Assembly: GCA_028023455.1 (NCBI GenBank)
Contig: JAQFVV010006469.1
Coordinates: 312,001-376,000 of the forward strand
DNA length: 64,000 bases
Origin: Epiperipatus broadwayi
Lineage: Eukaryota > Onychophora > Udeonychophora > Euonychophora > Peripatidae
Direction: 5' to 3'
The notes beneath the pieces are model-generated. The model had not been told where the DNA came from, did not search any database, and saw only the letters and a list, made by a program, of their open reading frames with translations. Each line of letters opens with the position of its first letter. Within the stretch, counting starts at the first letter, position 1. The position numbers were made by a program, and so were the translations under genes. Shown here in pieces: positions 11,672 through 22,615 of the stretch.

Positions 11672-12085
11672 GTTAGTGATATAAATATTTTAATCAGATT
11701 ATTGATAAAAAACATAATAGATAAAATTAGTCATAGAATTAAAGATGAATGGAATGATTTTAGAATATGTCAATATGATTAAAAGAAAGGTTTTTATTAA
11801 ATGTGTTTAAACAGAATTTACTTATTGATCTGAGATTTGAATAATTAGTAGAGAAATAATGCAAAGTGTTCGAATTGCATAGCAGTATATGAAAGTAGGA
11901 TTAATAAGAAGGAATCAAATATGAAATATGTGAATTAAAAATAAACAAGTACCACTGAAATCATTGGAAGAATTAAGTAGTTGGAATAGATATCACAAGA
12001 AGAGTTTACAAAAAGTAGACAGTTGAAGCTGAATTCCAAGTGATTGCAAAAGATCTTGAAAGAGATATGGGATAATGCAATTTAC
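11672..12085 (+). mobile_element. RTE LINE 3' fragment (5'-truncated, decayed)
   Basis: This segment matches the C-terminal region of the RTE element at 13.6-16.3 kb in order. Shared parts include the segment encoding the end of RT (ATAATAGATAAAATTAGTC against ATAATAGATGAAATTAATC), the TTACTTATGGATCTGAGAC-like segment, and AAGTAGTTGGAATAGATATC. It has many stops and small deletions. It lacks the RT catalytic part and the GAT tail. Confidence 0.65.
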
Positions 12086-13654
12086 ATTACTGATAAGAAG
12101 CTGTAAAATGGAGAAATTGAATTAAATTCAGATAGACCATCCTGCGGCATATCGGTACTGTTGCAAAGTGATAATGATTATGAAATTTGTTTTACTACGG
12201 TTAAGATTTAAATATCCTGAAAGAAATTTGGAATACATGGTCAAACAAATTTGGCCTCATCCCTCAATTTTGAATTTGCATATTTATGTATAGAGTGTGT
12301 CAGAAATCAACCTCATAGATAATTTGCAATAATATCATCTATTGTACTTTTTTATTTAGGGTTTATAATTTTGCTAATTTTTTTTAAAATTGGTGTAATA
12401 TGATTTATAAATTAACAAAAGAATAGAGAATAAGCATTGCACTCAAATATGAAAGTGGTAGTGTATGCTTAGTGTTAGTTTCTGAATGTCAAACATCTTA
12501 GCAAGGACACATAAGTCTATATCTGAAGTTAAAGAGATGTAATAATTTTTGATCTAATAATAAATTGCTGGTAATTTGTTATGAATTTAATAAAAAAACT
12601 GTAAATGGTCAACAGGTGTGAGTTATAAATATTGATGCTTATAAGATAAATCGATATATATTAAATAAATGTAAAAGATCCTTAATGTAGGTATGATCAG
12701 ATCTGCTGCGTAAGTGTGAAACGCCTTTGTGAAGATAAATTTTGGCACCCTAGTCTCATGAACAGAACAGGCCAGAGTGCATTGCGATAGCACATGGCCT
12801 CTCATTTATCAAGGCCCCAGATCTGCTTGATCTATGTCTTTTGCAAAAATTAAAACATTTTATCACATGCTAGATTTAATTAGGTTTCCTTTTTTTTGCC
12901 TCTTTAATTTGTAAGTCCTACAATGAATATCATATGGGAAATAATACAATTGTAGATCATATATTATGCAGTAATGCAGATTTTTCAGTTATGTCACGTG
13001 AATGAGAAATCATATTTTTGTTAGCATTTTTATGTATTGAATTAGAATACGAAAAAATAATAATAATAAAATTAGGACGATATTATTAATGGATTCACAA
13101 TAAAACATTTTTTTTTTGTTGCATTATATTTATTGTATTTTATTTTCTCAAATATTGATTCAATAAAAGTGCACAAAATCTTATTTATAATAAACAAGCA
13201 ATTATTTATATGTAAGAAGTACTAGTTTGTGCAATTTTAATATATTTATATTTGCAAGTAAAATTATTATTTTTTATATATTTAAATGTTTTTATCAGAT
13301 GAAAAAGACTCCCCCCCCCCCCTCGTGAAATAAAATTAGTTGATTAAAATAATGAATTCCATATAAGTTTGTTTAACTAAAGAAACAATAGATATTAAAA
13401 AATTATAATTGTTTAGATTTTTATTTACATATTAACTCTCCAGACTTTGGTGGCCGCAATATGATAAATAACAATCAATTTTAATTAGATCGATTCTAAC
13501 CATTTTGTTTTTTACTTTGTGTCATTCGGAATCTCAGTTTCGAATTTTTTTTGGAATAATTGTTATATCAGTTTTAAAACTTAATCACGTGATATACTCT
13601 GGTATCTAGGGATTTTAAAAGATTATATTATATCTTAACGGAATAGAACCAAGT
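12086..13654. other. Unannotated AT-rich DNA with a GC-richer island and a poly-C run
   Basis: A patch at about 12,700-12,840 is markedly less AT-rich, with AGATCTGCT near each edge. Its short minus-strand frame is not recognisable. A 12-base C run lies at 13,311-13,322. Nothing else is identifiable. Confidence 0.5.
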
Positions 13655-13660
13655 TACCAT

Positions 13661-13963
13661 TTGATGACTTTTTATTTAAGTACTTACAACTACAGATTAC
13701 TTTCAAGTGTAGGAAGATTGCAAGAATTGGATGAAGGACTGTCTCATATTAAATGGAACATTATTGGACTTTGTAAAGTTAGAAGAAAAGGTGAACAGAC
13801 AATTGATTTAAACATGAAACATGTACTCTACTACAAAGGCACAAATATTGGAAGTGGAATAGGATTCATTATAAATAAAAAATGGAAGAACAATATTGTG
13901 GAGATTGATGGTGTATTGGCTAGAGTGGCAAGATTAGTTATTCAACTTAATGGCAGATACTAA
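13661..13963 (+). CDS. RTE endonuclease N-terminus, open 100 codons
   Basis: This is the first part of an AP-endonuclease-like (exonuclease-endonuclease-phosphatase) domain, which nicks target DNA for target-primed reverse transcription. STYNYRLLSSVGRLQELDE, HIKWNIIGLCKVRRKGE and GSGIGFIINKKWKNN correspond to the pattern in proteins often annotated as craniofacial-development-protein-2-like. The Glu expected at EVRR is replaced by Lys (CKVRRKG), probably inactivating. ATG at 13,661 or the next codon is the likely start. TAA at 13,961 interrupts the domain, which continues in the same frame as MQMIQVYVPT. Confidence 0.75.
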   Translation: MMTFYLSTYNYRLLSSVGRLQELDEGLSHIKWNIIGLCKVRRKGEQTIDLNMKHVLYYKGTNIGSGIGFIINKKWKNNIVEIDGVLARVARLVIQLNGRY

Positions 13964-16200
13964 ATGCAGATGATTCAAGTTTATGTCCCAACACGTTTTT
14001 GTAGTGATGAAGTAGTAGAGGATTTTATATTGACATTTAAAAGGCTTTTGATCAAACCAAACAATATTTTAAAATTGTTATGGGAGATTTTAATGCTAGA
14101 ATGGGTAAATAATTGAAAGATGAAAGTGCTGCAGGTAAATTTGGTTATGGTAATAGAAATGAGAGAGGACATAGACTTATGGAGTTTGCAGGAAAAAAAC
14201 AACAACTTTATATTATGAATTCTTTTTTTTTTTAGAAAAATGTTAAAAGGAAATGGACATGACTAATAGAAAATATTTGTTTCAAGATTGCAATGTTCTT
14301 AATAAATTAAACACAGGAAGTGATCGTAAATTAATAAGATGTATGATACATGTTAATGCAAACTAGAGAGACAAAAATTATTAAAAAACAAACAATATTC
14401 ACAGTTGATATTCCTAATCTTCAGAAACACCATAATGGATTTAAATTAGAACTTGCAAATCATTTTCAAATATTAGCAGATTTTGAACATAATTCAGATT
14501 TGAAGAAATTAATAGGAAAATAATTGATATACCTTTAAAAACTGCAACAAAGATAACTGATAGAAAAAAGCAATTGACCAATAAAATTTCTACTGAGACT
14601 AAAGAATTTATGAAAAAAAGAAGGACTATAAAAATACATAAAAATGGTGCATTAAGAAGGATTGAATTAAAATGATGTGATGTGTAAAAGAGTTCATAAT
14701 GATATAATAAAGTGTAATTATGAACTAGCAAGGAAAGCTATAGAAGAGAATAAAAATCTCGAGTGTAAATCAACATTTTGACATTGCTAGGAAACTTATA
14801 TCTACAATAAGAAAAAAATGGAACTATTAATAAAAAGAGAGATGACATCATGAAATGGGTAGGAGAGTTTTTATCAATAATTATAGAATAATAAAAAATA
14901 AGTAACCCCCCCTTACAACTATTATATCTTTTGCATTGCCCAGGATTTTAAATGAAGAAATGAGACATGCAATTAAATTTATGAAGAAAGGAAAAGCTCC
15001 AGGTAATGATGGAATTATAATTGATATAGTTATATAACAAATGTCTAAATGATAAAAATGTACCAGATGATTGGAAAAATGTAGTATCAATATTAATATT
15101 TAAAAAAGGTGATAAAAATATATTAGAAATTACAGATCTATCTTTTTATCAGTTTTATAGAAATTTTTTACCAAGATAATTACAACTCATCTACTGAAAA
15201 CTTTGGATTTTAACCACCCAACAGAACAAACTGGATTTAAAAGTGGTTTTAGTACAGTGAATCATTTTCAAGTATTGAGAGAAGTTATATAAAAGATCAA
15301 TGAGTATGAGGTTGCAATTGTGCTTTGGATTTGTAGATTATAAAAAGGCATTTGATTGGATAAGCATTTCAGCAGTGATTAAAGCATTGAATCATCAAGC
15401 TGTAGACCGAATATATTGTCATATTCTGAAAAATATTTATAAAAATTACAGCAACAATTAGATTACATAATGGTACTAGGAAGGTTAACATTAAGAAGGT
15501 GTAAGACGGGTGACTCCAATATCTCCAAAACTTTTTATAGCAGTGCTGCAGAATATTTTGTGATTAAAATGGGAAGCTAAAGGAATAAAAGTAAATGGAG
15601 ATTATTTAAGTCATTTAGATTTTGCAGATGATGTATTGTTTTTGCAAATAATACTTTAGAGTTTCAGGAACTACAAATACCTTGGTCAGATTATTGCTAC
15701 AGATGAAAACATAATAGATGAAATTAATCATAGAATTAAACTTGATTGGAGTGTTTTTTGTAGAAATAACTTAATATTAAAAAGAATATAGTATGTTTGC
15801 AAATGAAGGATTTTTAATAAATGTGTTTTACCAGTTCTTACTTATGGATCTGAGACTTAGACACTTAATAGAAGAATAATAAAGACACTTTGGAACACTC
15901 AAAAAAGTATAAAGATACATATTAGGAGTAACTAGAAGAGATTGAAAAGGCAATACATGGGTAAGAGAACAAGCAGGTGTTACTAACATCATTGAAAGGA
16001 TTAAATAATTGAAGTGGAATTGGTCTGGACATATTGCTAGAAGAGATGATAATAGATGAACAATTGAAATATTAAATTTGATTTTAAGGTAATATAAAAG
16101 ACCCCAAAATACCCCACATGTGAGATGGATGGATGAAATAAGAAAATATGTAGGGGTGATGTGGAGAAGAGAGGATAGAAATTGGAGAAGATGAATTGAA
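13964..16200 (+). pseudogene. RTE endonuclease C-terminus, RT and C-terminal domain, multiple breaks
   Basis: The remainder of the RTE polyprotein is spread over all three plus frames. VMGDFNARMG marks the endonuclease. MRHAIKFMKKGKAPGNDGI, the segment around NYRSIFLSVL, TEQTGFKSGFSTVNHFQ, FVDYKKAFDW and DFADDVLF mark the RT, with both sets of catalytic aspartates still encoded. RNYKYLGQIIATDENIID and KCVLPVLTYGSET follow, as in RTE C-terminal regions. Frequent in-frame stops and shifts show long neutral decay. Confidence 0.8.
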
Positions 16201-16258
16201 CTTGGAGAGACCTTCATCCTTTAGTGGATTGATAATGGTTGATGATGATGATGATACT

Positions 16259-17084
16259 ATGCCTTGCAGTTTCTTTTGTTTAATGATAAATTATAATAAA
16301 GGAAAAAAAATCAAACAATTGAATTCTTCCACTAGTATAGATAAAGAATTGGATAAGCAGTTTTCCAATAGAGCGGTTACAAGTTGTATAGGTGTTACAA
16401 TAATGCTGCATTAATGAAACTCTGGCAATATCGTTTTAAAAAAATTATTTTTAACTAATTCCATTAGCAGCCATTTGATAAAAATACATGTTTTAAAAAT
16501 CCAACATCTCACAAATAACTTGTTTATCTTTTCTTTTAATAAAAATAGCCTTTCTTATTTTCAATGAATAATAAAATGCACTACTTTACACTATTTAATT
16601 TTTTAAAGCCTATTAATAACTAAGTTGTATTATATATATTACTTTATTATACTGTTTGACAATTAAAGATTTAGCCAAGATTTATTTAAGGGAATAATTT
16701 TAAATTTTCGTATTTAGATTGTTTATTCAATAATTTGTTAGAAGCTATCAAAACCTCTTGTGTTTTTTTTTTATATTTAGATTTGCATTGTAGTAGGAAT
16801 TATGGATTAATTATGAGTTTTAACTAAAAAACAAGTAAGAGGATAATGCTGCATATATAAAAAATATACTATTATTATTAAAAATAGAAAAAGCTATTCA
16901 GAAAAATATGTAAAAAGATAATATGGGACAATAATAACAAAATAGAGAAAAATAACACTATTAAAAATGTTGGCATAAAACAGCATCGAACCCAGTCTTA
17001 ACATTTCTGGAATAAATACTCTGCCAGTATTCTCAAGTGAACAACACATTTAAAACTCATAAAACATTATTAATATAGTATATA
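16259..17084. other. Unannotated AT-rich DNA
   Basis: No gene or clear repeat recognised. Confidence 0.55.
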
Positions 17085-17360
17085 AGAGATTCAAACTCAG
17101 ACTTTCACATAATCCTCAACTCTCCATACCATCTCATATTGCTGACCCACCTGATTACATACATGTTGAAAAGATAAATAATCACCAATAGACGTATTTC
17201 ATGATAAACCAGCAATCATCAGTTGGTCAATCAGTGCTCACCTTTATATTAAGATAGCCAATCTTCACACTTTAATAGACAGGCTTCAAACTATTCCAAC
17301 CCACAACTCTTCAGCCATCCATTTCATTGAAAATCTGATGATGGAATGTTCAAAGATAAT
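17085..17360 (-). mobile_element. Hammerhead-bearing tRNA-like repeat (copy A)
   Basis: Read on the minus strand this is a ~275 bp repeat. It has a 5' part with CAGTTTATATTAAGATAG-like and GGCTGAAGAGTTG segments, a hammerhead-like core (17,181-17,232), and a 3' part ending in CTGAGTTTGAATC, a near match to a pol III B-box. The same arrangement recurs at 19.1, 20.9-21.2, 26.6, 50.6-51.2 and 62.9-63.1 kb. Confidence 0.6.
17181..17232 (-). ncRNA. Decayed hammerhead ribozyme (copy A)
   Basis: The minus strand has CCAA, CUGAUGA (17,222-17,216), a damaged stem II around a GGUU loop, GAAA (17,200-17,197), then AUACGUCU-A and UUGG. CCAA/UUGG form stem I. Stem III and stem II have mismatches relative to sister copies, so activity is unlikely. 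Confidence 0.5.
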
Positions 17361-17469
17361 TTAATCACATGCAGAATTACTGTAATTATGAGGCAATATT
17401 TTTAAAATAAATTTTATTTTTAAATAAATTATTAACAATAATTTGTTACTTTTTATATAAATTAGGATA

Positions 17470-18130
17470 TTTAAATAAAAATGATTGGGAAACCTAAATA
17501 TTTTTATTTACATATAAATGTTATTAATTATAATGATGAAAAAGCATTGACCTGTTTAGTTTTGTGCCATGGTAGTATATATATAAATTGTATTTTGAAG
17601 CTAGAGCAACTGCCACAATAAGCTTAAGGAAAGAAATATTCCTCTTATGTTTGAATAATAAATATTACAATGAGAATGAGTTACTAGGAATAAAATGATT
17701 TGGAAATCTAAACATTTACATATCTTTTATTAATTATCATGACAAAATGGCGTCTATATTCAGTTTAGTGTAATGATAAGAGTATATATGTAGTATATTT
17801 TGAACTCGTGCCTAGAAATTCAAAGCCAGGTAGTTGTCATAAGTAAGTTTAAGTAAAGAAGTTATTCCTCTTATATTTAAATGAAATATATTTACACTAA
17901 ACTTATTTCTAATGATGAAATGATTTGAAAATCTAAAAAAAATTATTTACATATACATTTTATTAATTATCTTGGTGTCCTGGTGCCTCAGTAGTGAAGA
18001 CCTTTGTGCTCTACATAACCTACACACCCACATGTGGTGGCTCTGGGTGTGCTGATAGGGCTAAGTGAAGAGAATAATTCAGTCAAAGTTTATCTTAAGA
18101 GTTCATTTACATTTTTCCAATTACCGTAAC
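17470..18130 (+). repeat. Diverged tandem repeat, three ~220 bp units
   Basis: ATGATTNGGAAAYCTAAA followed by a TTTACATAT-rich stretch and TATTAATTAT recurs at 17,481, 17,695 and 17,920 (offsets 214 and 225). The tops of the units diverge but share a TAAG..AAAGAA..TATTCCTCTTA-like end. Unit 3 carries an extra, less AT-rich insert at about 17,975-18,065. I see no coding capacity. It looks like an old satellite fragment or nested copies of one repeat. Confidence 0.6.
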
Positions 18131-18354
18131 AGTATGATTTAAAAAAATATTAAAAAATGATGAGTTTTGATTTTAGTTAGTGCATTGTTATAAATAGTAT
18201 TTGGATAATAGTTAATTATTACACCCCCCCCCACATATATATATAATAGTATAATTTAATGGCTTTTGTCTCTCTCTATCTGATCACTTTCATATTGACT
18301 TTATTAAGTAACTTAACTTTTTATTAGTTATAATTCAACTTTTTTTTTTCTTAT

Positions 18355-18442
18355 GTGTCATAGCATCAGCTGGGAAGCGAACCCGCTAACCCGGGACAAC
18401 TGCTTATAAAGCAGCTGTCGCTAACCTCTCGACCACCAATAT
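18355..18442 (-). mobile_element. tRNA-Gly-derived short SINE (copy 1)
   Basis: On the minus strand: ATTGGTGGTCGAGAGGTTAG (D-arm/A-box), an anticodon arm AGCTGCTTTATAAGCAGT with changed anticodon, GGTTCGCTTCC (B-box), then GATGCTATGACACATAAG. The 3' tail TGACACAT is shared with the copies at 26,987 and 47,909. It has an extra block before the B-box. No target-site duplication was found. Confidence 0.6.
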
Positions 18443-19074
18443 CTTTATTTGTATACTTTCATTCTTTACATTTTTTAAAAAAAGACATCGATTTAAAATT
18501 TTTCTTTACAAACTTGACAAGTTCATGTCATTTTTAATTTGTATGTTTTTAATCTAAATTTATACACAACATTTTAATTTTATATTCGCTCTCCAGTTCT
18601 AGCAGTAAAATGGTCATCTACTTTTTACTTATAACAAATCTTAATCCATTTAGTTTCCACTTTTCAAATCTAACTTTACAATTCTTTCAATTCATCAAAT
18701 CATTTTTGCATAAAAGGAATCTACAGGTATATATAGTTAACTAAATTAAAGTCATCACCAGACGATACTAAATTATATATTAGACAATATTAAATTATAT
18801 ATCAACAAATCCAATTTATTACGTATAAAAAAACATATAAAATGATTATATAATATATACATTCTTTTTTTTTTTTTTTACTTCTGTTTACAGCTTAAGT
18901 TTTTTTTTTAAAAAACGTATTCTCTAAGTAAATATTTTTTCAAGTATTAAAAATTCATTAGCTTTTTGTTTGTAAAAAAACAATGTGCGTATTTGTTTAT
19001 TTTATCAAAAATTCATCAATATAGAATTTTGAAAATAAATATGCAAGTAAAGATCAAGTAGAGTATGTGTGTGT
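18443..19074. other. Unannotated AT-rich DNA
   Basis: No gene recognised; a T-run lies near 18,867. Confidence 0.55.
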
Positions 19075-19265
19075 ATATTAATATAAACTGAGCATTGATT
19101 GTATATATGTGTGGAGGAGATGGTGATCTGGATCAACTGCTGAGTGCTGATTCAGCACCAAATACTTACTGGAGATCATTTTTTTCACATGTCATGTGTA
19201 TCAGTTGTATAAAATAGAGTGCATATCCGTAGGGAGTTTGAAAGTTTGAGTTCAAGTCCCTTTTA
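19075..19265 (+). mobile_element. Hammerhead-bearing tRNA-like repeat (copy B)
   Basis: Plus-strand copy of the repeat described at 17,085, lacking the 5' segment. It starts with AAACTGAGCATTGATTG, carries a mutated hammerhead (19,125-19,177) and ends in GAGTTCAAGTCCC, whose GTTCAAGTC (19,250-19,258) matches the pol III B-box consensus exactly. Confidence 0.65.
19125..19177 (+). ncRNA. Hammerhead ribozyme with core mutations (copy B)
   Basis: Stem II is a perfect 6 bp hairpin (GTGCTG/CAGCAC). Stem I retains GATCT/AGATC. The core reads CUGCUGA instead of CUGAUGA, and GAAA is CAAA, so it should be inactive. The perfect stem II suggests the family consensus is a good hammerhead. Confidence 0.55.
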
Positions 19266-19320
19266 CTTACATCAAGTTTAATATAGGCAATATACTTATA
19301 TTTGAATATTATACATATAT

Positions 19321-19385
19321 CCTTGCTCTCTAATGGTTAGTATATCTACTTGCAATATCCACTCTTTGGGGTTCAAATAGAGATA
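19321..19385 (+). repeat. tRNA-like SINE head
   Basis: TAATGGTTAGTATATC resembles a D-arm. ACTTGCAATATC could be an anticodon loop with TGC. GGGTTCAAATAG is close to a B-box. It is too imperfect for a functional tRNA and is probably a SINE or tRNA pseudogene. Confidence 0.4.
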
Positions 19386-20929
19386 GAACTTGAAATATTT
19401 TTCTAGCTAAAAAATTTCAAATTATTTTAGGATTTTTTGGTTTTCAGTAAAGTGATCGTAATCAAACTTGTTAATCAGTTATCGGAAAGTAAATGGGTGA
19501 GTGAGTATTTTTTATCGAGGGACTAAACAAATAATAATAGACCATAAATTTCTAACATTAATACTATAAGTAATATTGCTAATTCACTGTGGAAGAGTTC
19601 TGAAAGAATTTCAGCCCACACCAGGCTATTTAAAAATGAATTATCTTTTATAAAAATATACACATATGCATAAGAAAGCATGGTAATGTAGAGGTTAGTG
19701 TATCAGACAGCTGAGAACTTTTAAGCAGGTTAGAATTTTTAAAAATAAATGTCTCGTAACTAATCTAGCTCTATTGTTCATTTTTTATTAACCATACTGC
19801 CTATATATGGAAATTTTTATTTAGAAGTGCCTTCTCTCTTATATAATATGCAGAACATCAAAAGCAATGATAGAAATATCTTCACTTTTTTAAATAGGTT
19901 GAATTTCTATTTTTTTCTCTGATTTTCTTTTTAATTTTTAGGGCTTATTATATATATTGAATGAATTAAATTCATCCAACTGACATATTTATGATCTGGA
20001 TTTAAGTCAGGACCGGATCCAACTTGAACAATCCAATCAGACTAACTTCGGTAACCATTCATAACTAATTCAGTTAACTATTCAGTATTGACGAGTAAAT
20101 AGATTAAAATTACACTTATCTTGAAGGTTTCCTAGGGTTAAAAACCATTTACATCTTCATCATCTGTAATGGTTAGCCAAGCTATTAATATCCTTTCTTT
20201 TTTTTTAATGAAAACTGTCAGAAAGAACTTTTTCTTTTGTGGGCTATTTAAATTCTGTTTTATTTATATTATTATACACATATATATACTTGTACACACG
20301 CACATATATACTTAGTGTCTGTTTTGGGTTTGAACAATCATGTGAGATGTTTAATTAAATGTAATACAGATGACGTTTGAAGATTTTATTTTCTTAAATA
20401 ATATTATATATAATGCAACTTAATAATGTAAATAATTTATTAAAATTCACAATGCATCTTCAAATACTAAGTTGGTACAAAAAATCTTATTGTAGCAAAT
20501 AATAATAAACTGTTATGATACTGAGCATTTAGTACTACTGTAACAACGTTATTCCATCTATTGACAAACAATCTATTATATATAATCAGAGCATTATTTA
20601 TATATAAGTTATTTTTTTATTTTTCCATAATCATATGTCTGTAAACTGAATAATAGCTTTCGTAGTTCACGCCTAAGGATTGCATTTCCCCTAATCATTT
20701 TCTCAGCCTAATTTGTCTCAGATGATACATTTTCAGAAAATCAAGATAGAAATCTACTTTAAATCGTCCTTTAAATTAACAATGAATATGAGAATGATTT
20801 TTACAGTTTTTAAATATAAACAAATCAAGCAAATACATAAAACTGTATCTGAACGCTTGGAAATAAAAACACATATAACACGAAATATATTTAGAAAAAG
20901 CATTTTTTTTTAAATATATGTAAGTAGAT
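19386..20929. other. Unannotated AT-rich DNA
   Basis: No gene recognised. A GTAGAGGTTAGTGTATC segment near 19,690 looks like a D-arm of another decayed tRNA-like repeat. TA-rich runs lie near 20,280. Confidence 0.5.
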
Positions 20930-21240
20930 AGATTTGAACGTAGGATTTTTCAGTCTACATTTGCCCTTCACTTCATCTCAAGCAACCGATACATATGACC
21001 ACATACATGCAAAAAAGATGGATGATCTCCAATATATATGTATTTCATACAGAAACAGAACTCATCAGTTGGACCAGATCATAATCTTCCATAAATATAT
21101 ATAATCAGTGCTTGGTTTATATTAAGATAGCGATTCGTTAAACTTTAATGGACAGACTTCAATTTTGACATCCTTTCAACTATTCAGCCATCCATTTTAT
21201 TGAAAAACCAATAGTGGAATGCTCAAAGTCCAAGTTGGAT
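20930..21240 (-). mobile_element. Hammerhead-bearing tRNA-like repeat (copy C)
   Basis: Minus-strand copy, the longest single unit (~310 bp). It begins with TTTGAGCATTCCACTATTGG, passes through GGATGGCTGAATAGTTG and CTATCTTAATATAAACC, contains the best-preserved hammerhead core of this family (21,024-21,080), then a GGTCATATGTATCGGTTGCT segment and a decayed B-box end (ACGTTCAAATC). Confidence 0.65.
21024..21080 (-). ncRNA. Hammerhead ribozyme, best core of the repeat family (copy C)
   Basis: Minus strand: stem I is bipartite, GAUCU...CCAA pairing with UUGG-AGAUC. The core CUGAUGA is at 21,068-21,062. Stem II (21,061-21,047) carries mismatches compared with sister copies. GAAA is at 21,046-21,043. 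Stem III is AUA/UAU with loop CAUA, followed by A17, giving an AUA cleavage site. All conserved core bases are present; stem II decay may limit activity. Confidence 0.65.
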
Positions 21241-21979
21241 TTGATATTTTTGATTTTAAAGATTTTAAATTCGTTTCTTAGTTATACAAATCAAAAATAA
21301 CTACATAAAAACTTTATATTGCAGTTCATTTTGATAAAATTGAAGGATATAATTTCTCAAAACTGTTTTATTTGGTTCAAATGATCTTGCTTTATTTATA
21401 GGCAGGCAGTAGAAGCAATATAAGTTTAAGCCACACTGATAACTGCCATCGTCCAAAATGATTTGGTTTGGGGGCTTCATGATTTTAAGTTAAGTTATCC
21501 TGGGATTTACGTGCTAGCTAAGCTTACAACAGCAGTATACTACAAAAACTGGAATAGACTAAAGTTTTTAATTCTTTTTAAGAATATTTATGATTCACTG
21601 ATTCACAGCTTCCAAATGTATTCTCTCACTACAAAATAATAAAAAACTTTAATTTTATAAAACTCTCTCATCATATTAAAAGTTTTGATAAATTCAGTTT
21701 TGTCCAATATATAAGTATGCTCACAAGTGTATAATAACAAATTACGTAATCATTCTCATTCGATTTCACAAAACACACATACATATAAAGAAAAACACAT
21801 GTATGTTGTTGCATCTCCTTTTTTACTATAATAATTAGATTGTAAATAAAACATTAATTTTTAAATCTTGTAATCAAAGGTTAGGGTAATATTTTGTGGA
21901 TGCAATTCCAACTATACAAGTCAATATATTGTTGATTCCAATTTAATGTAATTGATCTGATGGGTGTATATATATAAAA
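21241..21979. other. Unannotated AT-rich DNA
   Basis: No gene recognised. Confidence 0.55.
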
Positions 21980-22171
21980 ATAAAAAATATAACAGTAATT
22001 AACTATTATATACCGTCTTTCAATTCTCAGAAGTATTTTCGATTAATTCCTTAACTCTCCTCAACTGCTGTTAAATTTAATGGCAGTTGAGGAATTAAGG
22101 AATTAACCGGAAGTACTTCTGCGGATTGAAAGACTGTATATAATAGTTAATTACCATTATATTTATTATTT
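21980..22171. mobile_element. Palindromic hairpin MITE (~190 bp)
   Basis: The arms 21,980-22,069 and 22,083-22,171 are inverted copies with a ~13 bp loop. TAACTATTATATACCGTCTTT on the left is answered by AAGACTGTATATAATAGTTA on the right, and CCTTAACTCTCCTCAACTGC by GCAGTTGAGGAATTAAGG. A few mismatches and indels are present. No coding capacity. Confidence 0.75.
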
Positions 22172-22615
22172 TTATTGTTATTACAATAGTTTTAATTAAC
22201 ATATATTTTATTTGTATTATATATCAAATATTAAATCATCTCTCATGGCTATGAAATTTAGCTTCACCCTTAGTAAAATAAATATATAAATATATTAAAG
22301 TCCATATTTCAATATATATATCCCATAGGAGTTAAATATATTCTTTAATACTTTAAAAAAACTCAAATATGTATAGCCCTTTGTAATAAATAGACTTACC
22401 TATTTTAAGTTGTGCAAAATCTTAGATTTGTACCTTAAATTATTACTAAAACATTTTGTTAAACATGTTTGAGTATTAACTGCTCTAAAGAATATTAATT
22501 AACTGATTTAATAATTGTTTAAAGCTAGAATTGAATAAAAGTCAGATTAAAGTATGCTATGTTTTAAATTAATTGCAGTAAATAAAGTTTTGTTGCTATT
22601 TATAAAGTCTGAAGG
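22172..22615. other. Unannotated AT-rich DNA
   Basis: No gene recognised. Confidence 0.55.

Larger units (their letters stand above)
13655..16258 (+). mobile_element. RTE-type LINE, near full length but broken
   Basis: The order is endonuclease, RT, C-terminal domain and simple-repeat tail. The AP-like endonuclease starts at 13,661 and continues after one stop with the GDFNAR motif near 14,080-14,105. RT motifs are KAPGNDGI (about 14,995), FVDYKKAFDW (motif A, 15,327-15,359) and DFADDVLF (motif C, about 15,618-15,640). NYKYLGQII at about 15,674 is typical of the post-RT region. The 3' end is a GAT trinucleotide run (16,236-16,256), a common RTE tail. Numerous stops and frameshifts make it inactive. 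At least three further 3' fragments of the same family are in the window. Confidence 0.85.

Noticed and set aside
14441-15090. Minus-strand frames of 96 and 69 codons
   Set aside because: Antisense shadows of the RTE polyprotein.
15828-16217. 129-codon minus-strand frame
   Set aside because: Antisense shadow of the RTE C-terminal region, whose plus-strand motifs are clear.
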